From positions 62,001 through 126,000 of the forward strand of contig JROE01000001.1 of the NCBI GenBank assembly GCA_000783305.1: a stretch of DNA of 64,000 nt. Reading direction: 5' to 3'. Under the pieces are notes generated by a model. That model saw only the letters and a list, made by a program, of their open reading frames with translations. It ran no database searches and was not told where the DNA came from. Position numbers and translations under genes: made by a program. The stretch is from Sphingobacteriaceae bacterium DW12 (lineage in GTDB: Bacteria > Bacteroidota > Bacteroidia > Sphingobacteriales > Sphingobacteriaceae). This document shows, piece by piece, positions 53,725 to 62,800 of the stretch; the first letter of the stretch is position 1; each line of letters starts with the position of its first letter.

Positions 53725-54483
53725 ATGAATACAAAACCAAAGGTTACATTAGTAGGAGCTGGTCCTGGAGACCCAGATCTCATCAGCGTTAAAGGACTGA
53801 AGGCCATCCAGCATGCAGATGTAATACTTTATGATGCGTTGATCAGCGGTGAGCTACTCGATCATGCAAAAGTAGATTGCGTCAAGATATATGTCGGAAA
53901 GCGCGCTGAACAGCTTTCATCGTCTCAGGACGAAATCAACAGTTTACTTGTTGATTATGCCCGACATTATGGGAATGTAGTCCGTTTGAAAGGTGGAGAC
54001 CCCTTTGTCTTTGGAAGAGGTGGTGAAGAAATAGATTACTTACGCAAACACAATATCGATACGGACGTCATTCCGGGAATTTCATCCTCCATTGGACTCA
54101 CCGGTCTCCAACAGATCCCATTAACCTATAGAGGTATAAGCGATAGCTTTTGGGTTATTACAGGTTCCAGATCCGATGGTTCTATTTCTCCAGATCTCGA
54201 TATCGCAGTACGTTCTAATGCCACTGTAGTCGTTCTCATGGGATATGGCAAACTGAGAGAGATTGTCGCGCTTTACCAACAAAATAATAGAGGCAATCTT
54301 CCAATCGCGCTGATCCAAAATGGTTCATTACCCAACGAAAAAGTTGTGCTCGGCCGAATAGATAACATTCTAGACGAATCTCAGGAGAAAAGGGTTGGAG
54401 TGCCTGCCATCATTATATTAGGAGAAGTGGTGGCTAAGCACCAAGAATTTAGCAGAATCAAACAACAGGCGTTAGCCCTTTAA
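53725..54483 (+). CDS. cobA: Uroporphyrinogen-III C-methyltransferase
   Basis: Adds two methyl groups from S-adenosylmethionine to uroporphyrinogen III, giving precorrin-2 for siroheme. The 252-residue protein starts with VGAGPGDPDLISVKGL. It carries RLKGGDPFVFGRGGEE and VIPGISSSIGL, the classical signatures. It stands alone, without the CysG dehydrogenase part, which the next gene supplies without any gap (its ATG directly follows the TAA). It supplies siroheme for the upstream sulfite reductase. Confidence 0.94.
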   Translation: MNTKPKVTLVGAGPGDPDLISVKGLKAIQHADVILYDALISGELLDHAKVDCVKIYVGKRAEQLSSSQDEINSLLVDYARHYGNVVRLKGGDPFVFGRGGEEIDYLRKHNIDTDVIPGISSSIGLTGLQQIPLTYRGISDSFWVITGSRSDGSISPDLDIAVRSNATVVVLMGYGKLREIVALYQQNNRGNLPIALIQNGSLPNEKVVLGRIDNILDESQEKRVGVPAIIILGEVVAKHQEFSRIKQQALAL

Positions 54484-55065
54484 ATGAATACATTATTCCC
54501 CATATTTATTAAGCTGGACCAGGTCCAGACACTCTTGGTAGGGGGTGGGAATGTAGCACTTGAAAAATTACAAGCACTGGTTCAGCAAAATTCGGCCGTC
54601 CAACTCACCATAGTAGCCAAAGAAGTGTCTACGGCAGTCCACTTACTGGCCGAAGGGTACGCAGGTATAAATATCCAAGTGCGCCCCTTTAACTCTGCGG
54701 ATTTAGATGGAAAGCAGTTGGTAATTGCAGCAACCAATAATCCAGTACTTAACGAAGAGATAAGGGAGTGCACCCGTGCCCGAAACATTCTTTTGAACGC
54801 AGCGGACAAACCCGATCTTTGCGATTTCTATCTAGGGTCTATCGTTCGTAAAGGAAATCTCAAGGTCGCAATTTCAACCAATGGCAAGTCGCCAACGATA
54901 GCCAAGCGACTCAAAGAGCTGTTGAATGAAGTTCTACCGGAAGAAATCGACGAGACGTTAGAACTAATGAGCCAACTTCGAGATCGCTTGAAAGGAGATT
55001 TTGACGAAAAAGTAAGAACATTGAATGCCCATACCAAAAGTTTGATTGGAAAAGATGAAGATTAA
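54484..55065 (+). CDS. Precorrin-2 dehydrogenase (siroheme synthase N-terminal type)
   Basis: A 193-residue NAD-dependent enzyme that oxidises precorrin-2 to sirohydrochlorin and may also insert iron. Visible parts are FIKLDQVQTLLVGGGNVALEK (Rossmann), VIAATNNPVLN, and NAADKPDLCDFYLGSIVRKG, with VAISTNGKSPTIAKRLKELL at the end, typical of the CysG N-terminal and Met8p/SirC group. It directly follows cobA and overlaps cysH by 11 nt. Confidence 0.9.
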   Translation: MNTLFPIFIKLDQVQTLLVGGGNVALEKLQALVQQNSAVQLTIVAKEVSTAVHLLAEGYAGINIQVRPFNSADLDGKQLVIAATNNPVLNEEIRECTRARNILLNAADKPDLCDFYLGSIVRKGNLKVAISTNGKSPTIAKRLKELLNEVLPEEIDETLELMSQLRDRLKGDFDEKVRTLNAHTKSLIGKDED

Positions 55066-55756
55066 GGAACTAAAACAGAAATTGGAAGGTAAACAAGGAG
55101 TTGAATTACTCCAAGATATTTGTACCCTTTTTCCGGGGCAGGTTATTTTCTCGACCTCATTTGGCATCGAAGATCAAATTGTCACGGAGTGGATAGGTCG
55201 AAATCATTTGGATATTAGGATCTTTACCTTGGATACAGGCCGGCTATTCAAGGAAACGTACTCTTTGTGGAGTCGGACACTCGAGCGCTTTTCAGTGCCC
55301 ATCCATACATATGCCCCAAACCAAGATCTCTTAGAAGAGTTTGTAACACATAAAGGTCCAAACGCGTTTTACGAATCTGTGGACAACAGAAAAGAATGTT
55401 GTCATATTCGAAAAATCGAACCCTTGCGACGCGCATTAAAAGGTTATCAGGTTTGGATTACAGGAATTCGGGCAGAGCAATCAGCCAATCGCCATGATAT
55501 GGAATATATTGAATTTGATGAAGGCAATCAGATTATCAAGATACATCCGTTATTTGAGTGGACTTATGAAGCGGTAAGATCATATGTCAAGGCCCAAAAT
55601 ATCCCCTACAATACACTGCACGACAAGGGATTTCCTAGCATTGGCTGCCAACCTTGTACAAGAGCTGTACAAGAAGGAGAGGACTTCAGAGCGGGCCGTT
55701 GGTGGTGGGAAGACCAAAGTAAGAAGGAGTGTGGATTACATATTACAACAAAATAA
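55055..55756 (+). CDS. cysH: Adenylyl-sulfate (APS) reductase-type CysH
   Basis: Reduces activated sulfate to sulfite. From ATG 55055 it has 233 residues (a TTG at 55046 would add three). FSTSFGIEDQIVTEW and GIRAEQSANR bind the nucleotide, and the C-terminal ECGLH carries the catalytic cysteine (C226). The pair C115-C116 and the CxxC at C198/C201 are the [4Fe-4S] ligands found in APS reductases and absent from classical PAPS reductases such as E. coli CysH. With no APS kinase in the cluster, APS is the expected substrate. Thioredoxin is the likely electron donor. It overlaps the previous gene by 11 nt. Confidence 0.92.
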   Translation: MKIKELKQKLEGKQGVELLQDICTLFPGQVIFSTSFGIEDQIVTEWIGRNHLDIRIFTLDTGRLFKETYSLWSRTLERFSVPIHTYAPNQDLLEEFVTHKGPNAFYESVDNRKECCHIRKIEPLRRALKGYQVWITGIRAEQSANRHDMEYIEFDEGNQIIKIHPLFEWTYEAVRSYVKAQNIPYNTLHDKGFPSIGCQPCTRAVQEGEDFRAGRWWWEDQSKKECGLHITTK

Positions 55757-55774
55757 AAAAAGTAGAATCGATTT

Positions 55775-56665
55775 ATGGATTATTTAGATCATTTGGAGGC
55801 TGAGGCCATTTATATCCTTCGTGAAGTAGCAGGTCAATTTGAAAACCCCGCACTTTTATTCTCTGGAGGCAAAGATTCTATTACCTTGGTACATCTTGCA
55901 AAGAAAGCATTTAGACCAGGGAGGTTCCCGTTTCCATTGGTGCATATTGACACGGGACACAACTTTCCTGAGACCATTGAATTTCGAGATTGGTTAGTAG
56001 AGCAATTGGGAGAAAAACTTATCGTAGGACATGTGCAAGAGAGCATAGATCAAGGTCGCGCTGTCGAACAAACGGGGAAAAATGCAAGTAGAAATGCCTT
56101 ACAGACCGTTACCCTATTAGATACCATCGAGAAATACCAATTCGATGCCTGTATCGGAGGTGCTAGACGTGACGAAGAAAAAGCTCGAGCAAAAGAACGC
56201 ATATTCTCTGTACGAGATGAATTTGGACAATGGGATCCAAAGCGTCAACGTCCAGAATTATGGAACTTACTGAACGGAAAAATCAATAAAGGTGAAAATG
56301 TCCGTGTTTTTCCTATTTCCAATTGGACTGAGTTAGACGTTTGGAATTATATCAAAAGAGAAAATATCGCGCTTCCGAGTATATACTTCAGCCACGAACG
56401 TGAGGTCATTACCAGAAATGGACAATTGATGGCTGCAGCACCTTTTATGGGAATAGATGATGAAGATCTAGTCGAAGTTAAATCGGTACGTTTCAGAACA
56501 GTAGGTGATATGACTTGTACTGCTGCAGTAGATTCCAAAGCCGTTGAATTAGACGATATCATTGCCGAAATAAAAGCTTCTACGGTAAGCGAGCGTGGAG
56601 CTAGAATGGATGATAAAGTCTCAGAGGCTGCCATGGAAGAACGTAAAAAACAGGGCTATTTCTAA
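55775..56665 (+). CDS. cysD: Sulfate adenylyltransferase subunit 2
   Basis: The catalytic subunit of ATP sulfurylase, which makes APS from sulfate and ATP. The 296-residue protein has the PP-loop LLFSGGKDSITLVHLA, HIDTGHNFPETIEFRD, GGARRDEEKARAKERIFS, and SVRFRTVGDMTCTAAVDS, all typical. It starts 18 nt after cysH and is followed after 104 nt by cysN, its regulatory GTPase. Confidence 0.95.
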   Translation: MDYLDHLEAEAIYILREVAGQFENPALLFSGGKDSITLVHLAKKAFRPGRFPFPLVHIDTGHNFPETIEFRDWLVEQLGEKLIVGHVQESIDQGRAVEQTGKNASRNALQTVTLLDTIEKYQFDACIGGARRDEEKARAKERIFSVRDEFGQWDPKRQRPELWNLLNGKINKGENVRVFPISNWTELDVWNYIKRENIALPSIYFSHEREVITRNGQLMAAAPFMGIDDEDLVEVKSVRFRTVGDMTCTAAVDSKAVELDDIIAEIKASTVSERGARMDDKVSEAAMEERKKQGYF

Positions 56666-56769
56666 ATCTATAATAGCAAATACAAAGAGAAGTACGTAAC
56701 TAGATCAGGGTCATCCAAGCTTAGCAGCAATAACATGGCCGCATTTAAGACTCAAGACTAATAAAAAGA

Positions 56770-58014
56770 ATGAACATACTCAAATTTATAACCGCTGGTT
56801 CGGTGGATGATGGAAAGAGCACCTTGATTGGTCGTTTACTCTATGATACCAATTCGATATTGGACGACCAACTGGAAGCTATACAAAAAGCAAACCGCAA
56901 AAATGATGACGGTACAGTTGATTTAGCTATTTTAACAGATGGATTGAAAGCCGAACGTGAACAAGGGATTACCATCGATGTAGCTTATAAGTATTTTCAG
57001 ACGGAGAAGCGCAAATTTATCATTGCCGACGCTCCTGGACACATACAGTATACACGCAATATGGTTACAGGTGCGTCCAATTCAGATTTGATTATTGTGC
57101 TGGTTGACGCGCGTAAAGGTATTATTGAGCAGACAAAAAGACATTCTTTTTTAGCAAAGTTACTATCGCTCAAGAAAGTATTGGTATGCGTCAATAAGAT
57201 GGATATGGTGGATTATGAACAAGCCGTATTCGAAAATATCAAACATGATTATGAGCAGCTAGCGGCCCAATTAGGCCTATCTGAGGTCGATTATATTCCC
57301 GTATCAGCTCTTCGAGGAGATAATATTGTAAATAATTCTTCTTCAATGAATTGGTATACTGGACCTGCATTGTTAGATTATCTTGAAACCATTACATTTG
57401 AGCACAGTAAATCCGAAAATTGGCGATTCCCTGTTCAATGGATTGTGAGGCCTCAAACAGAAGATTTACATGACTATAGGGGTTACGCTGGTAGGGTAGT
57501 AGGCGAGGGGCTTTCCGTTGGAGACCGAGTACTCATTATGCCCTCGGGAACTTCCAGCCGAATCGAATCCATAGAGCTGGCCGAAAATCAAATCAGTGAG
57601 GCCCAAGATGGCCAATCGGTTATTATACATTTGACGGATGATGTAGATATCAGTCGGGGCGACATCATCGTGTCGGCCGAAAATCCAGCTTTAGCTGAAC
57701 GCAATCTTATTGCCAATATCTGTTGGTTTGATAATAAGCCTCTAGATACCAATCAAGTATATTTGCTGCAAAATCACAGCAAGCTTACCAAAGTCAAGAT
57801 TTACGAGATCGTACACAAAATCGATATCAATACACTTCAAAATCTATATAACGAGCCAATTGCCCTTAACGATGTTGGCAAAGTCTACATTAAGGCTGCA
57901 GAGGATATTATTTTTGACAAATCTTCCGACAACCCTGAAAATGCAAGAACAATTATCATAGATCCACGGACCAACTTGACCGTCGGCGCATTGATATTGG
58001 AAGACGTTGCATAA
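56770..58014 (+). CDS. cysN: Sulfate adenylyltransferase subunit 1 (GTPase)
   Basis: The GTP-dependent activator subunit of ATP sulfurylase. The 414-residue protein has the GTPase motifs TAGSVDDGKST (P-loop), DAPGHIQYTRNM, and VNKMD. Unlike CysNC fusions, it has no APS kinase domain at the C-terminus, which fits the APS-reductase type of CysH. It is the last gene of the cluster. Confidence 0.95.
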   Translation: MNILKFITAGSVDDGKSTLIGRLLYDTNSILDDQLEAIQKANRKNDDGTVDLAILTDGLKAEREQGITIDVAYKYFQTEKRKFIIADAPGHIQYTRNMVTGASNSDLIIVLVDARKGIIEQTKRHSFLAKLLSLKKVLVCVNKMDMVDYEQAVFENIKHDYEQLAAQLGLSEVDYIPVSALRGDNIVNNSSSMNWYTGPALLDYLETITFEHSKSENWRFPVQWIVRPQTEDLHDYRGYAGRVVGEGLSVGDRVLIMPSGTSSRIESIELAENQISEAQDGQSVIIHLTDDVDISRGDIIVSAENPALAERNLIANICWFDNKPLDTNQVYLLQNHSKLTKVKIYEIVHKIDINTLQNLYNEPIALNDVGKVYIKAAEDIIFDKSSDNPENARTIIIDPRTNLTVGALILEDVA

Positions 58015-58044
58015 GGTTTCTATATTCTTATTCCCTTCATGATT

Positions 58045-58092
58045 CCCTGTATACAATTGTGATACTTGTACTATACACAATTGTATACAGGG
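58045..58092. repeat. Long inverted repeat in a 546-bp gap after cysN
   Basis: Arms ccctgtatacaattgtg (58045-58061) and cacaattgtatacaggg (58076-58092), 17 bp and perfect, around a 14-nt loop. No T-run follows, so it is not a normal intrinsic terminator. The rest of the gap (58093-58500) has no convincing gene, only a 30-codon open stretch without a start on the minus strand. Confidence 0.6.
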
Positions 58093-58500
58093 ATTACGAA
58101 TGAGTAGGGTGCTTCTTTATTTTTCATAATTTTCTATTTAACATAATATAAATTATATGGCTTTATAATATTGTTATATATACGGCTTAAGGAATTGTAT
58201 ATAAGTGATGCGTTCTTCAGGTTGTTGCTTCGCGTATTTAATTATTGTCCAAACCATTCTTATCTTGTACATTAATCAAAATGTCAAATGAGTTCTTTAC
58301 AGCGAAAGCTTTGAAAAACTTTAAGACTTTAGTTTAACAGATGAGCAAGTATAAAAGCAGCTCAAAGTCGGCTCTAATAATATGCTCAATTCATGAAGTT
58401 GTCTTTTCACTTGTAGCAATTTTTGCCAGTCTATCGTTGCTGGCAACCACAGTGTAATAGTCCGCGCAATTCGTAACAGGTAAATCGGTTATACTAAAAA

Positions 58501-58538
58501 TACAATCCCTTTCCGAAGCAAATGGAAAAGGGATTGTA
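58501..58538 (-). terminator. Intrinsic terminator of the efflux operon
   Basis: Arms tacaatccctttcc and ggaaaagggattgta form a 14-bp stem with one bulge; on the minus strand it is followed by TTTTTAG. It lies 22 nt after the adaptor gene's stop. Confidence 0.8.
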
Positions 58539-58560
58539 AAAACTTGCAAACCAATAGTTA

Positions 58561-59802
58561 TTAATGGGAATGTTCGCCAGAATTCGTCATCTTAGCCAAA
58601 AGGAAAAAAGCACCTTTTTGTACAATCTTCGTGTCCTGACCAATCTCTTTCGTAGGAATGATGCTCGTGTATCCGCCCGAGGACACACCCTTTACTACCG
58701 AGATACGTTCATACACCAGTTGTTTTTCTTCTGAGACAGTCTTATCAGCGTGTGTATGTGCATGCTCTTCGGTCTCGTGCCCGTGTTCATGATGCTCTTC
58801 CTCTCGATGCGCATCCGTCAGTATAAATATAAAATCCTGCCCTTGGAAACTAACAATTGATTCATTAGGCACAGCCTCCACTTGATTGTCCGATGTAATT
58901 AAGTTGGCCTGCACTTGCATGCCGTTGATCAAGCCTGATTTGTCACCTAGTACTTGAGCATGCACCGCTACGGCATTCGTAGAAGCTTCAAATGCCTGTC
59001 CGATTTGATCGATTCGAGCCTCATACGATGTATTGGGATTATTGACCGTTGAGAATCGAATCTTTTGTCCCTTTTTGATTTTCCCTAAGTCCTTCTCGTA
59101 CACAAAGACATCTACATGTAACGCATCATTATTGACCAGTTCGAGGATAGGACTTGACGCATCGACCTTGGAACCAATCTGCGCTGAGATAGTAGATACT
59201 GTGCCCGATATAGGTGCAATAATCGATACTTGCGAAGACAATTGAGTACTCCCCCCTCCTGCTGTCAACTGCTTAGAAAGGCTGCTACGCTGCGCTTTAA
59301 GGTTTGCCAGCTCCATTTCTACTTGCTGTAACCGCTTAAGTGGAGCGGCATTTCCTTCTACCAGCTCCTTTTGTCGTGCCACTTCGATTTCAGTTAGCCG
59401 AATCTGATTATTTGTCAATTGTAACTGTTCCTGCGTTTTGATAAGATCGGGATTATTAAGGATTCCAATCCGCTGTCCTTTTGTTACAAGGTCTCCCGGC
59501 TGCACAAATAACTGTTGCAATACGCCTCCAAAGACAGAAGTCACATATGCTTTCTTGTCATTCGGCACCGAAAGCTGTCCATTTAATACAAGGACATCGC
59601 TCAGCACCTGCTTTAATACAGAGGTGTAAGTCAGGCCTATTTGTTTCATCTGAGCCGCTGTTAACGTCGTAGTCGATTCATTTCCATGCTCACCTTCCTC
59701 ATGCACTGTCTCTTCCTTATTCTGGGCCTTATCTCCGTCGCAACTACTCAGCCCTAAAAGCGGTACGCACAATAACAGTATATAAAATATATTGATTTTC
59801 AT
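58561..59802 (-). CDS. RND efflux periplasmic adaptor lipoprotein (CusB/CzcB type)
   Basis: A 413-residue membrane-fusion protein linking the RND pump to the outer membrane. A lipobox GLSSC (about 17-21) gives a lipid-anchored periplasmic protein. A barrel-sandwich domain (VTSVFGGVLQQLFVQPGDLV and APISGTVSTISAQIGSKV) surrounds a helical hairpin (about 120-180) made of Gln/Leu-rich coiled coil. A second beta domain follows, and the C-terminal part includes a His-rich stretch (EEHHEHGHETEEHAHTHAD) and an N-terminal one (HEEGEHGNE). These suggest metal ion binding, perhaps Cu, Zn or Co. It starts 2 nt after the stop of the pump gene. Confidence 0.9.
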   Translation of the reverse strand: MKINIFYILLLCVPLLGLSSCDGDKAQNKEETVHEEGEHGNESTTTLTAAQMKQIGLTYTSVLKQVLSDVLVLNGQLSVPNDKKAYVTSVFGGVLQQLFVQPGDLVTKGQRIGILNNPDLIKTQEQLQLTNNQIRLTEIEVARQKELVEGNAAPLKRLQQVEMELANLKAQRSSLSKQLTAGGGSTQLSSQVSIIAPISGTVSTISAQIGSKVDASSPILELVNNDALHVDVFVYEKDLGKIKKGQKIRFSTVNNPNTSYEARIDQIGQAFEASTNAVAVHAQVLGDKSGLINGMQVQANLITSDNQVEAVPNESIVSFQGQDFIFILTDAHREEEHHEHGHETEEHAHTHADKTVSEEKQLVYERISVVKGVSSGGYTSIIPTKEIGQDTKIVQKGAFFLLAKMTNSGEHSH

Positions 59803-59804
59803 CT

Positions 59805-62800
59805 TTACTTGATTATGGATGTTTGAAAATATTGATAATTAACTACACTTCTGTTGTATAGATTAAGTGAGTTTAAATAATTGATTTTAATATCAATAGA
59901 CTGTGTCAGGAACTGTATTAGTTCAGCATAGCTGATCTCTCCGCTTTGGTAACCCAAGTTGGCAGCTTTCATAATAGCTTCAGCCTGCTTTAGACCTGAT
60001 TCTTCATAAAACTGGAGCTGCTTTTCATTTCGATTAATTTCCTTTTCTGCGTTTTTGACTTCAGCGTTTAGCGATTGCATCAGGACATTCAACTCTTGCT
60101 CTTGAATCTCGGATTCCACCTGCGCTGATTTGACTTTGTTACGATAGTAACCCGATGAAAATAACGGGAGATTCGCCGTTATAGAAAATCCGGTCAGCGG
60201 ATTCTTTTGTCCCCAGAGACGTTGAGAAAATACGCGAGTGGAAAAATCTGGCATATAGTTCTTCTTTTCCACCAATATATTCGCATCGGCAAGTTCACGG
60301 TTTTTTTCCTGTACTTGGATAGACGGGTGCTCAGACAAGGAAATTGCGCCTGTCTTTACCCCAATCTTAAATAAATCCTTCTCATTAGGAAGCAAAAATT
60401 CATTCTGATTGAGAATGACACTAAAATTTTGTGCCGAAATCAATAGGTCTTGGTAATTCTGATTCAAAATAGCCTTATTTTCTTGCCATTTCGTTTCGGC
60501 TGCTATGCGTTCCAATCCAGCTGCTTCTCCCGTCTTAACCCGAAGGTCCGCAGCCTTGAAAAGCTCTTGATACGTGCTGTCCAGCCGCTTGAAAAGCTTC
60601 TGTCTAGCTTCCAAAAAAGATAGTTCATAGTAATTTAGCGATACAGTCTTTGTAATCTGGGCCTTCATCTCTTCCTGCTTAGCAGAAGCCACTTCGACAT
60701 TTTTTTTCAAATATGCTTTTCGCGCATTGTAAAATCCAGGCCATGAAAAGTCTTGTGAAATACCCGCAAGCCAGGTTCCGTTGGCATCCAATGGCGAAAA
60801 TTCTTCATTCTCCACAAACAGGCCCGTCTTTCCATCAAACGTCCGCTCGCTATCAATTTTTGATTGCTGGATCTCCAGTTCCGACCTCCGGAGATTTAGG
60901 TTGGCGGTCAAAGCTTGTTCTATAGCAGCCGACAATGTAATACGCTTGACATTCTCTTGTGCAAATGCCGTCATGCCGCCTATGGATAGAAATCCTAGAA
61001 TCAGTACAATAAACCCCTTATTTAATGATTTTTTCATTGGATTTGTCTTGTGGAAAAAAAGAACATATAAACTTGGAAGTACGAAGAGTGTCAGTATTGT
61101 CGCCGAAATCAGGCCGCCAATTACTACAGTGGCCAGTGGCTTTTGTACCTCTGCTCCTGCCCCAGTACTGAGCGCCATCGGCAAGAAGCCAAGAGAGGCT
61201 ACCGTGGCAGTCATCAATACCGGTCTTAGTCGCATTGTCGTTCCTCTCCACACCCGCTCCAGCACATCGCTCACCCCTTCTTTTTCCAGTTGATTAAATG
61301 TCGATATCAGCACGATACCATTCAGGACCGCCACTCCGAATAATGCTATGAATCCCACCCCAGCGGAGATACTAAATGGCATATCTCGTAATAAGAGGGC
61401 AAACACCCCGCCGATGGCACTCATCGGGATTGCCGTAAAAATCAGTATAGATTCCTTTACAGACCTAAATGTGAGAAACAGTAGCACAAATATAAGTAGC
61501 AATGCTGCCGGCACCGCAATTAACAGACGGTCGGAGGCCTCTTTTAGATTTTCAAAAGTCCCGCCAAAAGTATAGTAGTAGCCCGTTGGCAATATATTCA
61601 GTTGGCTCAATTTCCCTTGAATATCATTCACAACTGAAGTTACGTCACGATCCTGTATATTAAACCCAATCACCACTCTTCGCTTTCCCTCTTCTCTACT
61701 GATCTGGGCTGGCCCTTCCTTCATGGATATATCAGCCAATTGGCTCAACGGGATTTGTTCCCCGTCTCCAGTTAGTACCGGCAGATTTTTGACGTCTTCA
61801 ATAGATGTCTTGTATGCACTATCAAGACGAACAACGAGGTCAAATTTGCGTTCATTCTCATATACAAATCCACTTCTGGTACCCGCAAAAGCCATGGATA
61901 CCATATTGTTTACCGCATTCACAGATAGAGTATGTAGCGCCAGTTGCGCACGGTTGTATTCGATTGAGATTTGAGGCAATCCAGTTGTCCGCTCTACTTG
62001 CGGTTCGGATGCACCATTCACAGTCTGCACCACTTGCCCGACTTGATCGGCGAGCATTGCCAGTGTGTCGATATTCTCGCCAAAAATTTTAATGGCCACA
62101 TCTTGCCTTACACCCGTCATTAGTTCATTGAAGCGCATTTGTATAGGTTGGGATGCTTCAAAAAATGTTCCTGGGATAACAGCCAAGGAGTCCATCATAC
62201 GATCAGCAAGCCCCTTATAGGTATCACCATTTATCCATTCCTTCATAGGTTTGAGTGTGACAATCAGGTCGGTGGCTTCTGGGGGCATGGGGTCTGTAGG
62301 TATTTCTGCACTCCCCGTTTTACCCACCACTGTTTTCACCTCTGGGAATTTTTTAAGAATACGTGCCGCCTCCATTGAAGTCTCCACACTCTGTGACAGC
62401 GATGTTCCCTGTGGCAGGATACAATGGAATGCGTAGTCTCCCTCCTGAAGTTGCGGAATGAATTCACTCCCCATACGAGAGAAGAGAAAACCGGAAAAGG
62501 TAAACAACAATGCCGATGCGATAACTAATGACTTACGGTAGTAAACCGCTTTCTTGATCCAAGGTTGATACCAACCCTGCAGTTTAGCCATTAACCTATC
62601 CGCAAATGTAGTCTTGGTATGTGGTTTCTTAGACAAAAATAAAGCACTCATCATCGGGATGTAGGTCAAGGACAGCAACAATGCTCCTATGATAGCAAAA
62701 CTAACCGTTTGCGCCATAGGCTTAAACATTTTGCCTTCAATCCCTACTAATGTCAGTATAGGAATGTAGACAATCAAAATGATGATTTCTCCAAATGCCG

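Noticed and set aside
58280..58360. A 30-codon open minus-strand stretch in the cysN-efflux gap
   Set aside because: No start codon, a stop just upstream, and no family resemblance; likely chance.
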